From an uncultured Actinomycetes bacterium (GTDB lineage: Bacteria > Actinomycetota > Actinomycetes > S36-B12): a stretch of 30,738 nt of DNA. The position numbers and the translations under genes were made by a program. The notes beneath the pieces are model-generated. The model saw only the letters and a program-made list of their open reading frames with translations. It had not been told where the DNA came from and did not search any database. Below are positions 8,493-15,736 of this stretch, piece after piece. Every line of letters begins with the position of its first letter. Within the stretch, counting starts at the first letter, position 1. The stretch covers positions 1 through 30,738 of the forward strand of contig CALFIA010000247.1 in the NCBI GenBank assembly GCA_937876275.1, written 5' to 3'.

Positions 8493-8840
8493 ATGCTCCC
8501 AGCGGCTCATCGGCTGCGGGTTTCGGGTGAATTCACCCTTGTTCAGCGTCGGGGTACCCGAATCTCCCGTCCCACCCTGGTCGTGAGCGCACTCGTGCGC
8601 CCCGAAGAGCCCACTCGGGTGGGCCTGACCGTGGGTAAATCGGTCGGAAATTCCGTTGTGCGGCACTCGGTGAGCCGAAAGCTTCGGCATCTAGCCGCCC
8701 CGCATCTCACTGAACTCCCGCCAGGCACGCAGATCGTGGTGCGAGCCCTTCCGGCCTCCTCGAGCGCGAACTCGGCTCAGCTCGACACTGATTTCTCCGA
8801 GGCGATCGCGGAGCTGACTCGTCGGGGGATCAAGGCATGA
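8493..8840 (+). CDS. rnpA: Ribonuclease P protein component
   Basis: Basic protein partner of the RNase P ribozyme, which trims 5' leaders from pre-tRNAs. It has 115 residues. Visible family features are the N-terminal helix and strand (HRLRVSGEFTLVQRRG) and the RNA-binding helix VGKSVGNSVVRHSVSRKLRHL, the place of the family RNR motif. It starts three bases after rpmH and ends in an ATGA overlap with yidD. The partner RNA gene is not in this window. Confidence 0.95.
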   Translation: MLPAAHRLRVSGEFTLVQRRGTRISRPTLVVSALVRPEEPTRVGLTVGKSVGNSVVRHSVSRKLRHLAAPHLTELPPGTQIVVRALPASSSANSAQLDTDFSEAIAELTRRGIKA

Positions 8841-9169
8841 CCTCCCTCGGAAGACAGTTGCTGTGGATCTGGGATCACTCGCTCGGCTACCCGCTGATGT
8901 GGGCACTCGTCGGCCTGGTCAGCCTGTACCGAGTGACCATCTCTCCCCTGCTTGGTCCGACCTGCAAGTACCACCCCAGTTGCTCCGCATATGCCCTCGG
9001 CTCATTGCGCGCACATGGGTCTCTGAAAGGATCAGCACTGGCCGGTTATCGCCTTCTCCGCTGCAATCCCTGGAGTGGTGGCGGAGTCGACCCAGTGCCG
9101 TCACGCAATAGCTGGCGACCCGACATACTTCCCGATGGGCGTCCCCGCGTCCTGGCACCTACGAAGTAA
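8837..9169 (+). CDS. yidD: Membrane protein insertion efficiency factor YidD
   Basis: Small membrane-associated protein that assists YidC-dependent insertion of inner-membrane proteins. It has 110 residues. The hydrophobic N-terminal part has SLYRVTISPLLGPTCKYHPSCSAYAL, the family core with its conserved cysteines; GYRLLRCNPW follows. The ATG overlaps the rnpA stop (8837-8840), and yidC follows after 14 bases. The C-terminal tail is polar and poorly conserved in general. Confidence 0.93.
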   Translation: MTSLGRQLLWIWDHSLGYPLMWALVGLVSLYRVTISPLLGPTCKYHPSCSAYALGSLRAHGSLKGSALAGYRLLRCNPWSGGGVDPVPSRNSWRPDILPDGRPRVLAPTK

Positions 9170-9183
9170 GGAACTCCCCCTTC

Positions 9184-10125
9184 ATGTTCATTCTTGACTG
9201 GCTGAAGATCGGCGTCAGCTGGATCCTCGTGCAGTTCCATCAACTGCTCAGCATCTTCATGGATCCGAACAGTGGCTGGACCTGGGCGTTCTCCATCGTG
9301 GGCCTGGTGGTCGTCATTCGCATCATCTTGATCCCGCTGTTCGTTAAGCAGATCAAGTCGCAGCGCAATCTCCAATTGATCCAGCCGCAGATCAAGGAGA
9401 TTCAGAAGAAGTACAAGGGCGACAAGGAAATGCAGTCGCAGGAAATGATGAAGCTCTACAAGGAAACGGGCACCAACCCGTTGTCCTCGTGTCTTCCAAT
9501 CCTGTTGCAGGCACCCATCTTTTTCGCATTGTTCGGCGTACTGCAGAGCATTGCTCGTTACAGTGCAACTGATCCGACCTACACGGCACAGGGCGTGTTT
9601 CAGTGGGATCAATACAAGGATCTGCTGCCGGTTGCTCACGCCGCAGAGATCTTCGGCGTCCCGCTGTACGGCACTTTCAAGGATGCTGCGCAGACACCCA
9701 ATCCGACTGCCACTCACATCCTCGCGATCGTCTTGATCATTGCGATGACCGTGACTACGTTCACCACGCAGCGTCAGCTGATCGTCAAGAACAGTGCGCC
9801 CGATAACCCGATGGTCAAGCAGCAGAAGATCATGCTGTATGTCTTCCCGCTGGTCTTCGCCATCGGTGGCATCAACTTCCCGATCGGCGTCCTGATCTAC
9901 TGGTTCACCACGAACCTGTGGACCATGGGTCAGCAGTTCTACGTGATTCGCAATAATCCGCAGCCCGGCACACCGGCGCATGACGCCAAGATCGCTCGCG
10001 AGGCAGCGAAGGCCGCCAGCAAGGCCGGCACCCCAGAACTCACCACCGATGAGACTCCGAACCCGACCCCGCGGGTTCAGCCCAAGAAGACATCGCGCAG
10101 TAAGCGCAAGGGCACGACTTCCTGA
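9184..10125 (+). CDS. yidC: Membrane protein insertase YidC
   Basis: Oxa1/YidC/Alb3 insertase that places proteins into the cytoplasmic membrane, alone or with SecYEG. It has 313 residues, the short Gram-positive form without the large periplasmic domain. Hydrophobic segments lie at about 33-52, 100-125, 180-200 and 220-250. The first carries the arginine (about Arg46 in VVVIRIILIPL) that lines the hydrophilic groove. A charged cytoplasmic hairpin follows (QIKEIQKKYKGDKEMQ). The C-terminus is basic (KKTSRSKRKG), a likely ribosome contact. Confidence 0.95.
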   Translation: MFILDWLKIGVSWILVQFHQLLSIFMDPNSGWTWAFSIVGLVVVIRIILIPLFVKQIKSQRNLQLIQPQIKEIQKKYKGDKEMQSQEMMKLYKETGTNPLSSCLPILLQAPIFFALFGVLQSIARYSATDPTYTAQGVFQWDQYKDLLPVAHAAEIFGVPLYGTFKDAAQTPNPTATHILAIVLIIAMTVTTFTTQRQLIVKNSAPDNPMVKQQKIMLYVFPLVFAIGGINFPIGVLIYWFTTNLWTMGQQFYVIRNNPQPGTPAHDAKIAREAAKAASKAGTPELTTDETPNPTPRVQPKKTSRSKRKGTTS

Positions 10126-10138
10126 ACGGAGAACGACC

Positions 10139-10639
10139 ATGAGCACCGAAGAGACCACTGAGACCCTGACCGGCGCCGCCCTTCTCGATCGTGAGGGCGA
10201 TGTTGCCGCGGATTACCTCGAGGCCTTGCTGGACATCGCCGATCTTGATGGCGACATTGATATTGACGTCGAGGGCAACCGCGCCATGGTCTCTGTGGTT
10301 GAGGCGAATTCGGGTGATTTGGGTCATTTGGTAGGAAATGATGGTGAAGTTCTGGATGCCCTCCAGGAGCTCACTCGACTGGCCGCTGCACGCGAAACCG
10401 GCGAGCGTTCGCGCCTCATGCTCGACATTGCCGGTCATCGCGCCGCACGTCGTGCAGCTCTAGAAGAGGTGGCCAAGGAGGCCATCGCCGAAGCTCAGCG
10501 CACCTCTGCTCCGATCACTCTCGAGCCGATGACGCCGTTCGAGCGCAAGGTCGTGCACGACGCTGTTGCCGCCGCGGGTCTCGTCAGTGAGTCTGCCGGC
10601 GAGGAGCCGGCTCGCCGGGTCGTCATCCGCGTCAGCTAG
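10139..10639 (+). CDS. jag: Jag/KhpB-type KH-R3H RNA-binding protein
   Basis: Single-stranded nucleic-acid-binding protein found next to yidC in most Gram-positive bacteria; in several species the homologue affects cell elongation and division. It has 166 residues. A KH-like domain occupies about 25-95 (GDLGHLVGNDGEVLDALQELT), and a C-terminal R3H domain about 100-166 (MTPFERKVVHDAV, then EEPARRVVIRV). The ATG at 10139 has GGAG seven bases upstream and follows yidC closely. An upstream in-frame reading from 9980 lies inside yidC and is a shadow. Confidence 0.93.
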   Translation: MSTEETTETLTGAALLDREGDVAADYLEALLDIADLDGDIDIDVEGNRAMVSVVEANSGDLGHLVGNDGEVLDALQELTRLAAARETGERSRLMLDIAGHRAARRAALEEVAKEAIAEAQRTSAPITLEPMTPFERKVVHDAVAAAGLVSESAGEEPARRVVIRVS

Positions 10640-10646
10640 AACGCGA

Positions 10647-10662
10647 CGTTTTACGTGAAACA
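10647..10662. promoter_or_regulatory. parS: parS-like centromere site overlapping the rsmG start
   Basis: The 16-mer matches the parS consensus TGTTTCACGTGAAACA at 14 of 16 positions and is centred on ACGTGAAACA. It includes the GTG start codon of rsmG (10655). ParB would bind here to begin partition-complex spreading. The mismatch at position 6 (T for C) may weaken it relative to the site at 11379. Confidence 0.75.
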
Positions 10663-11305
10663 TTCGCCAGAACTCCCCGACTGGCTTCTTCCCACCGAGG
10701 CTGAACTCTCGGCATATGTCGACCTACTGAGCACGACAGGTGTCGAGCATGGACTCATCGGTCCTCGTGAAGTCCCCCGCCTCTGGGAACGCCATGTCCT
10801 CAATTGCGCAGTGGTGGCAGATCCGGCCATTGGCCTCGTTCCGCCTGGGTCTCTGGTCGCCGATGTGGGTTCAGGAGCGGGATTGCCCGGACTGGTCTGG
10901 GGTATTGCCCGACCCGATATCCATGTCGTGTTGATTGAGCCGTTGCTTAGGCGGGCAACCTTCCTGTCCCAAGCTGTGGAAGACCTGGGCCTCACCACTC
11001 GGGTGACCGTCATGCGCGGCCGGGCGGAAGACATCACCTCCGCTGCCACCTGGCAGGCGGTTGACGTGGTGACGGCACGAGCTGTCGCTCCCCTGGACAA
11101 GCTGCTGGGCTGGACAGTTCCCCTCCTGGTTGGCGGTGGACGCCTCGCCCTACTCAAGGGCAGCAGCGCCTCGGAGGAGATCGCGTCAGCGACACCGACA
11201 GCGTTATCCCTGGGTGTGCGTGACTTGGGGATAACCACCTGTGGTGCACCGTGGGTAGAGCAGGAGACCACGGTGGTGACAGGTACCCGGGGTACGGCAC
11301 AATGA
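10655..11305 (+). CDS. rsmG: 16S rRNA (guanine-527-N7)-methyltransferase RsmG
   Basis: GidB/RsmG enzyme that methylates N7 of G527 in 16S rRNA using S-adenosylmethionine; its loss is known to give low-level streptomycin resistance. It has 216 residues. The SAM-binding loop is VADVGSGAGLPGL (about residues 68-80). The preceding GLIGPREVPRLWERH is typical of actinobacterial homologues. The start is GTG at 10655, inside a parS-like site and without a clear ribosome site, but later starts would cut conserved sequence. The stop overlaps the next small frame by ATGA (11302-11305). Confidence 0.93.
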   Translation: MKHSPELPDWLLPTEAELSAYVDLLSTTGVEHGLIGPREVPRLWERHVLNCAVVADPAIGLVPPGSLVADVGSGAGLPGLVWGIARPDIHVVLIEPLLRRATFLSQAVEDLGLTTRVTVMRGRAEDITSAATWQAVDVVTARAVAPLDKLLGWTVPLLVGGGRLALLKGSSASEEIASATPTALSLGVRDLGITTCGAPWVEQETTVVTGTRGTAQ

Positions 11306-11430
11306 GCCCCGTGACACAGACCCCCGAACCCGCCGGCCTGGGTTGGCCCGAGAGCTATCTCGAGAAGCAGGACCCGTCCGTTTCACGTGAAACATCGGCT
11401 GAGCCCGCCGGCCTAGGTTGGCCTGAATGA
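11302..11430 (+). CDS. 42-residue peptide gene containing parS, coupled to rsmG and parA
   Basis: Short frame not recognised from any family. Its ATG overlaps the rsmG stop (ATGA, 11302-11305) and its TGA overlaps the parA start (ATGA, 11427-11430), so it would be translated in series with both. The peptide has EPAGLGWPE at residues 9-17 and again at 34-42. The two coding copies differ at four bases, all silent third positions, which is good evidence that the frame is translated. Between them VSRET (27-31) is encoded by the parS at 11379. Streptomyces ParA has an N-terminal extension that also encodes VSRET through parS; here that region is in another frame and separate from parA. The function is unknown; it might be a ParA- or ParB-binding peptide. 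A GTG at 11311 is an alternative start. Confidence 0.65.
   Translation: MSPVTQTPEPAGLGWPESYLEKQDPSVSRETSAEPAGLGWPE
11326..11352 (+). repeat. Direct repeat, copy 1 (codes EPAGLGWPE)
   Basis: A 27-base unit matching 11401-11427 at 23 of 27 positions. All four differences are silent. The pair flanks the parS site. Confidence 0.85.
11379..11394. promoter_or_regulatory. parS: parS centromere site
   Basis: CGTTTCACGTGAAACA matches the parS consensus at 15 of 16 positions and keeps the full GTTTCACGTGAAAC core palindrome. It lies 33 bases before parA, inside the small frame 11302-11430, where it encodes VSRET. It is the ParB nucleation site close to oriC and the best parS in this window. Confidence 0.93.
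11401..11427 (+). repeat. Direct repeat, copy 2 (codes EPAGLGWPE)
   Basis: Second copy of the 27-base unit at 11326-11352. It ends at the parA start codon and lies seven bases after parS. Confidence 0.85.
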
Positions 11431-12236
11431 CCCGTATCGTCACGGTCGCCAACCAGAAGGGAGGCGTCGGCAAGACCACGACCACCGTCAACATGGCTGC
11501 CGCCCTCGCCCAAACTGGCGCCAAGGTCCTGGTCATTGACCTTGACCCTCAAGGCAATGCCTCGACCGCACTCGGTGTTGACCATCATGAGGGAGTCCCG
11601 AGCATCTATGAGGTGCTGTCGGGGGAGCGCACCCTGGCCGAGGTAGTTCAGCCCTGCCCCGACATCCCCAATCTGACCACTGCGCCGGCCACCATCGACC
11701 TCGCCGGTGCAGAGATCGAGCTGGTCTCCCAGGTCGCTCGCGAATACCGGCTCAGCCGGGCGGTCGAGGCCTACCTGGAGCACGTCGTGCGGACCACGGG
11801 CGAACCGGTCGATTACGTCTTCTTGGACTGCCCGCCGTCCCTGGGTCTACTCACCCTGAACGGGCTGGTGGCTGCCCGCGAGGTGCTGCTGCCCATCCAG
11901 TGCGAGTACTACGCCCTCGAAGGGCTCTCCCAGTTGCTTCGTACTGTTGAAATGGTGACGACGCACCTGAACCCCAAACTTCAGGTCAGTGCGATCTTGC
12001 TGACCATGTACGACGGACGCACCCGTCTTGCCTCCCAGGTGGCCGATGAGGTCCGCACCCACTTCGGTACCAAGGTGCTGGAGACCGTGATTCCGAGGAA
12101 CGTGCGCATCTCCGAGGCACCCTCCTATGCCCAGTCGGTGTTGACGTACGACCCGTCATCGCCGGGCGCTTTGACATATCAGGAAGCTGCAGCGCAATTT
12201 GCTGCCATTGATCCACAGAACAATCCACAGACATAA
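11427..12236 (+). CDS. parA: Chromosome-partitioning ATPase ParA (Soj)
   Basis: Walker-type ATPase that binds the nucleoid and, driven by ParB-parS, separates newly copied origins. It has 269 residues. The deviant Walker A is KGGVGKTT (residues 11-18). Other motifs are the DLDPQGN switch (about 33-39), DCPPSLGLLTLN and the conserved SEAPSYAQSVLTYDP. The ATG at 11427 overlaps the stop of the preceding small frame, and the codon just upstream in its own frame is TGA, so the protein has no N-terminal extension. parB follows after 56 bases. Confidence 0.96.
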   Translation: MTRIVTVANQKGGVGKTTTTVNMAAALAQTGAKVLVIDLDPQGNASTALGVDHHEGVPSIYEVLSGERTLAEVVQPCPDIPNLTTAPATIDLAGAEIELVSQVAREYRLSRAVEAYLEHVVRTTGEPVDYVFLDCPPSLGLLTLNGLVAAREVLLPIQCEYYALEGLSQLLRTVEMVTTHLNPKLQVSAILLTMYDGRTRLASQVADEVRTHFGTKVLETVIPRNVRISEAPSYAQSVLTYDPSSPGALTYQEAAAQFAAIDPQNNPQT

Positions 12237-12245
12237 CGGTCTAAA

Positions 12246-12271
12246 TACGGACAATACCCCCATAATTGTCC
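12246..12271. repeat. Inverted repeat in the parA-parB gap
   Basis: GGACAAT (12249-12255) and ATTGTCC (12265-12271) form a perfect 7-base inverted repeat around nine bases, just upstream of the parB ribosome site. Bases 12246-12259 (reverse GGGTATTGTCCGTA) also occur identically in the rpmH promoter. It may be an operator or a small hairpin in the mRNA. Confidence 0.55.
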
Positions 12272-12292
12272 CCAGCTTTGGAGGTTATCCCC

Positions 12293-13234
12293 ATGGCACA
12301 ACCTGCGGCCAAGCGCGGATTGGGTAAGGGCCTGGGTGCTCTCATTCCCTCAACCCCCGAAGCACAAGCCGCCCAGGCCGGTGACGCACCAGGGTCAGCC
12401 CCCGCACTCGTGCCCGGCGCTGTGTACGCAGAACTCCCGATCGGTGCCATCGAGCCGAACCCACGCCAACCCCGAAGTGTCTTCGACCTCGAGGCTCTTG
12501 CCGAACTCGTGCATTCGATTCGCGAGATCGGACTCCTGCAGCCGGTTGTCGTACGCGAGGTCGGAGACCACTACGAACTCATCGCGGGCGAGCGACGATT
12601 ACGTGCATCCAAGGAGGCCGGACTCACGCACATCCCGGCCATCATCAGAGCGACCGATGATGACGATCTCCTGCGCGACGCACTTCTCGAGAACCTTCAT
12701 CGATCGAATCTCAATGCACTGGAAGAAGCCGCTGCATATTCTCAGCTGCTCGCCGACTTTGGTTGCACGCAGGAAGAGCTAGCGCAACGTATTGGTCGTT
12801 CACGTCCGCAGGTGTCGAACACCCTTCGTCTTCTCAAGCTGCCACCTGATGTGCAACGACGCGTAGCGGCGGGAGTTCTCAGTGCAGGTCACGCACGCGC
12901 ACTTCTCTCACTCGACGATGCAGACGCGATGAACGCACTTGCCCAACGCATCGTGAATGAGGGATTGAGCGTGCGCAATGTCGAGGAGATCATTCTTCTC
13001 GGTCAAGGAAAGTCGAAAAAGAAGAGCAATAGCAACAAGAAATCACGCAGCGACTCACTTCAGGATCTCGTCGAAGAAGTGCAGGAGCGTCTCGGTGATG
13101 CACTCGACACCCGTGTCACGATCTCCGGACTACCGCGCCTGCATTCGCGCGGAACGATCATCATCGAGGCAGCGGATGCAGCCGATCTTCGTCGCATTGC
13201 CGACGCGATCGCAGGGCCAGCACCTCGGCTGTAG
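12293..13234 (+). CDS. parB: Chromosome-partitioning protein ParB (Spo0J)
   Basis: CTP-dependent DNA clamp that loads at parS, slides along DNA and stimulates ParA. It has 313 residues. The N-terminal ParA-interacting segment is AKRGLGKGLGALIP. The CTP-binding domain has GERRLRASKEAG and ENLHRSNLNALEEA (about 110-150). The helix-turn-helix that reads parS includes IGRSRPQVSNTLRLLKLP. A lysine/serine-rich linker (KSKKKSNSNKKSRS) precedes the C-terminal dimer domain. I chose the ATG at 12293 because GGAGG lies eight bases upstream; an upstream TTG at 12266 falls in the inverted repeat. Its 3' end converges with the ligase gene 11 bases away. Confidence 0.96.
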   Translation: MAQPAAKRGLGKGLGALIPSTPEAQAAQAGDAPGSAPALVPGAVYAELPIGAIEPNPRQPRSVFDLEALAELVHSIREIGLLQPVVVREVGDHYELIAGERRLRASKEAGLTHIPAIIRATDDDDLLRDALLENLHRSNLNALEEAAAYSQLLADFGCTQEELAQRIGRSRPQVSNTLRLLKLPPDVQRRVAAGVLSAGHARALLSLDDADAMNALAQRIVNEGLSVRNVEEIILLGQGKSKKKSNSNKKSRSDSLQDLVEEVQERLGDALDTRVTISGLPRLHSRGTIIIEAADAADLRRIADAIAGPAPRL

Positions 13235-13245
13235 GCGGCAGACTT

Positions 13246-14199
13246 CTAGGAGTTGCGAGCGATCGCGCTCAGCACCAGATCACGAGCAAGTTCGCCAAGA
13301 CCAACGCCGGCTTCAGTTAACGCCTGCGGGAACAATGATGTCTCGGTCATTCCCGGTGCAACGTTCACTTCCAGGAACCACGGAACGCCGGTTGCGTCCA
13401 CGATGAGATCAGTGCGCGACCAATCGCGAAGTCCGAGACCCGAGTGCGCTTCAAGTGCCACCGCAGCAACTGCCTCGGCAACATCGGTGGCAAGCCGAGC
13501 GGGGACGAAGAACTCCGTCGTGCCGGCGGTGTAGCGGGCGTTGTAGTCGTAGATGCCGGCCGGGGGCACGATCTCCACGGCAGGCAGGGCGACCGGGCCG
13601 TCAGACGTGTCGTACACGCAGACGGAGATCTCAGTTCCCTCGACGAAGTGCTCCATGAGTGCCACCTCGCCGTAGGCAAATGCGCCGACCATCGCTGAGG
13701 GGAACTCGGCAGCCGTGTGCACGACCGAAGCACCCAGTGCGGATCCACCCTTCGTGGGCTTGACGATCAACGGGAGTCCAATCCTCGAGATCACGGCGTT
13801 AAGGACCGCCTGGGCGCCGAGTTCGCGGAAGGTGGAATGGGGCAGTGCTACCGAGCTCGCCGTATTCACTCCGAGGCCGAAGAGCAGGCTCTTGGCAATC
13901 GGCTTGTCGAAGGCGAGCCGGCAGGCGTCACCTACCGAGCCGACGAAGGGAATTTCCAGGGATTCCAGGACGTCACGAAGCGAACCATCCTCACCCGCAG
14001 CACCATGAAGGAGAGGAATCACGCACGCAGGGGGATCCGCACGGAACTCCTCGAGCAACGAGGAATCAACGTCAGCCTCGGTAACCTCGAACTCCGGCGC
14101 GGCGGCACGAAGTGCCTCGGCCACTCGACGCCCGGAGCGCAGTGAGACATCCCGCTCAGCGGAAAGACCACCGGCAAGTACGACAACGCGAGTGCTCAC
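13246..14199 (-). CDS. ddl: D-alanine-D-alanine ligase family protein
   Basis: ATP-grasp ligase expected to join two D-alanines for the peptidoglycan stem peptide. It has 317 residues, the compact DdlB-like size; many actinobacterial Ddl are about 370. Motifs in order are GGLSAERDVS, HGAAGEDGSL, VKPTKGGSALG, EGTEISV, YDYNARY and FLEVNVAPGMTETS. The Glu-Ser-Tyr set of DdlB (Glu15, Ser150, Tyr216) appears intact, and Tyr in YDYNARY argues for D-Ala-D-Ala rather than D-Ala-D-lactate. GTG at 14199 has AGGGA upstream, 18 bases after the aminotransferase stop, so the two form an operon. It could be a second, diverged Ddl. Confidence 0.85.
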   Translation of the reverse strand: MSTRVVVLAGGLSAERDVSLRSGRRVAEALRAAAPEFEVTEADVDSSLLEEFRADPPACVIPLLHGAAGEDGSLRDVLESLEIPFVGSVGDACRLAFDKPIAKSLLFGLGVNTASSVALPHSTFRELGAQAVLNAVISRIGLPLIVKPTKGGSALGASVVHTAAEFPSAMVGAFAYGEVALMEHFVEGTEISVCVYDTSDGPVALPAVEIVPPAGIYDYNARYTAGTTEFFVPARLATDVAEAVAAVALEAHSGLGLRDWSRTDLIVDATGVPWFLEVNVAPGMTETSLFPQALTEAGVGLGELARDLVLSAIARNS

Positions 14200-14217
14200 G
14201 TGTTTCCCTTCGAGCGA

Positions 14218-15510
14218 TCAGAGGATGTTGGGTGCGGGGTTAACTGAGCCCTCAGAATCGAGAAGCACGGCGCCTGTGCCAAAGGTGTGGGCGATCTCGA
14301 GTTCGGATTCGATCACGCCGGCAAGACGACGCACGCCCTCGCGAATGCGATCAGGATCCGGGTAGCAATACGACAGCCGAAGGTTCTGGCGACCTTGGCC
14401 ATCGACGTAGAAGCCGGTACCCGGTACGTAGGCGACTAGCGCGGCAACTGCGCGCGGGAGCATTGCTTTCGCGTCGAGTCCCTCGGGCAACGTGATCCAC
14501 GAGTAGAAACCACCGGCCGGAACTGTCCAGGTGATGTCGGCAGGGAAGAGAGAAGTCATCGAGTCCAGGAGTGCGTCGCGACGCTCGCGATAGAGGTCAC
14601 GGAAGGTGCTGATCTGCTCACGCCACGGCTGGGTCGCGAGGTATTCCGACACCGTGAGCTGCGCATAGTTGGAGGGGCACAGAACCGCAGATTCCGCTGC
14701 TAATACAAGCTTTTCTCGAACCCCGTGCGGTGCCACGGCCCATCCGACTCGAAGGCCCGAGGCAATCGTCTTGGAGAACGATCCGAGGTAGATAACGCCC
14801 TCGGCATCATCAGCGCGAATCGCACGCGGCGGCTCACCATCGAAGCCGAGCAAGCCGTAGGGATCATCCTCGAGCAGCAGGATTCCCTCGCGCTGCGCGA
14901 TGCGGAGGATCTCAGCGCGACGCTGCGGTCCTTGTGTAACGCCGGCGGGATTGTGGAACGAGGGAATCGTGTAGATCATCTTGATGCGGCGCCCAGAGGC
15001 ACGCACATCTCTAATCGCTTCCTCGAGTGCTGAGGGCGAGAGACCCTCGTCATCCATTGCGACATGCACGACACCGCACTCATAAGCACGGAAAACTCCG
15101 AGTGCGCCGACGTAGGACGGTGCCTCGACGAGCACGACGTCACCCGGATCGCAGAACACGCGCGTGACGAGATCAAGGGCCATCTGCGAACCGGTGGTCA
15201 CGATGATGTCGTCAGGGTGGGCGGTGACCTTGACCTCTTCCATCACCTCGAGGATTTGCTCGCGCAAGGTGACATCACCTTGGCCGGAGCCGTACTGGAG
15301 GGCAGTCGCGCCGCGCTCGCGGATCAACTTGGAGACGGTGTCGGCCATGACGTCCATCGACAACGCCTGTACGAACGGCATGCCGCCGGCCAGTGAGACC
15401 ACCTCGGGGCGAGAGGCGACAGCGAACAGGGCCCGAATCTCTGAGGCCGTCATGCCCAGGGTGCGCTCCGCATAGGAATCAACCCAGGGATCTAGACGGC
15501 TGCCGCTCAT
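14218..15510 (-). CDS. PLP-dependent aminotransferase, class I/II
   Basis: Fold-type I aminotransferase resembling 2-aminoadipate/aromatic aminotransferases and the catalytic half of MocR regulators, without a DNA-binding domain. It has 430 residues. Features are VTTGSQMALDLV near the cofactor phosphate site, FHNPAGVTQGPQRR, LLEDDPYGLL and the Schiff-base lysine in YLGSFSKTIASGLRVGW. The ATG at 15510 gives the usual start (DPWVDSYAERT); the frame continues to 15660 but that part lacks family sequence. No ribosome site is visible. TATCGT lies about eight bases before the start, so the message may be leaderless. Substrate unknown. Pairing with ddl hints at D-amino-acid or cell-wall metabolism, but that is inference. 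Confidence 0.85.
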   Translation of the reverse strand: MSGSRLDPWVDSYAERTLGMTASEIRALFAVASRPEVVSLAGGMPFVQALSMDVMADTVSKLIRERGATALQYGSGQGDVTLREQILEVMEEVKVTAHPDDIIVTTGSQMALDLVTRVFCDPGDVVLVEAPSYVGALGVFRAYECGVVHVAMDDEGLSPSALEEAIRDVRASGRRIKMIYTIPSFHNPAGVTQGPQRRAEILRIAQREGILLLEDDPYGLLGFDGEPPRAIRADDAEGVIYLGSFSKTIASGLRVGWAVAPHGVREKLVLAAESAVLCPSNYAQLTVSEYLATQPWREQISTFRDLYRERRDALLDSMTSLFPADITWTVPAGGFYSWITLPEGLDAKAMLPRAVAALVAYVPGTGFYVDGQGRQNLRLSYCYPDPDRIREGVRRLAGVIESELEIAHTFGTGAVLLDSEGSVNPAPNIL

Positions 15511-15577
15511 AGCGGTCAACGATAGATGCTGACTGAAAGGACTGGTAACTGGGCGCTGAGCACGCGAGGATGGCCAC

Positions 15578-15715
15578 ATGCGCAAGGTGATCCTCTGGGG
15601 AGTCGTACTGCTGGGCCTTGGCGTGGTCGCCGGCTTCGTCGGCCGTCTTGTCTGGCCCAATGACGATGCGAGATGGAATGAGCTTGAGGGATCATCAGGC
15701 GGCTACGGCGCCTGA
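15578..15715 (+). CDS. Small single-span membrane protein, 45 residues
   Basis: Unrecognised small gene. The sequence starts MRKVILWGVV, has one hydrophobic glycine-rich segment (about residues 4-24) and ends in a polar tail rich in Asp, Glu, Ser and Gly. The ATG at 15578 has GAGG eight bases upstream. It is divergent from the aminotransferase gene and convergent with the propeller gene (21-base gap). The basic start and acidic tail suggest N-in, C-out topology. It could be a small regulator or stabiliser of a membrane complex; no function can be assigned. Confidence 0.6.
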   Translation: MRKVILWGVVLLGLGVVAGFVGRLVWPNDDARWNELEGSSGGYGA

Positions 15716-15736
15716 CTTACTGATCTAGTGAACGGG

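Noticed and set aside
8525..8538. 14-base palindrome GGGTGAATTCACCC in rnpA
   Set aside because: It is inside coding sequence for the conserved N-terminal strand of RnpA, with no second copy seen.
9046..10158. 370-codon open frame antisense to yidC
   Set aside because: Mirror of yidC codon bias; the product is Leu/Arg/Asp-rich without recognisable domains.
11302..12236. The small frame as a frameshifted N-terminus of ParA
   Set aside because: parA has TGA immediately before its ATG in its own frame, and ParA is complete without an extension; ATGA coupling is simpler. Frameshifting is not excluded.
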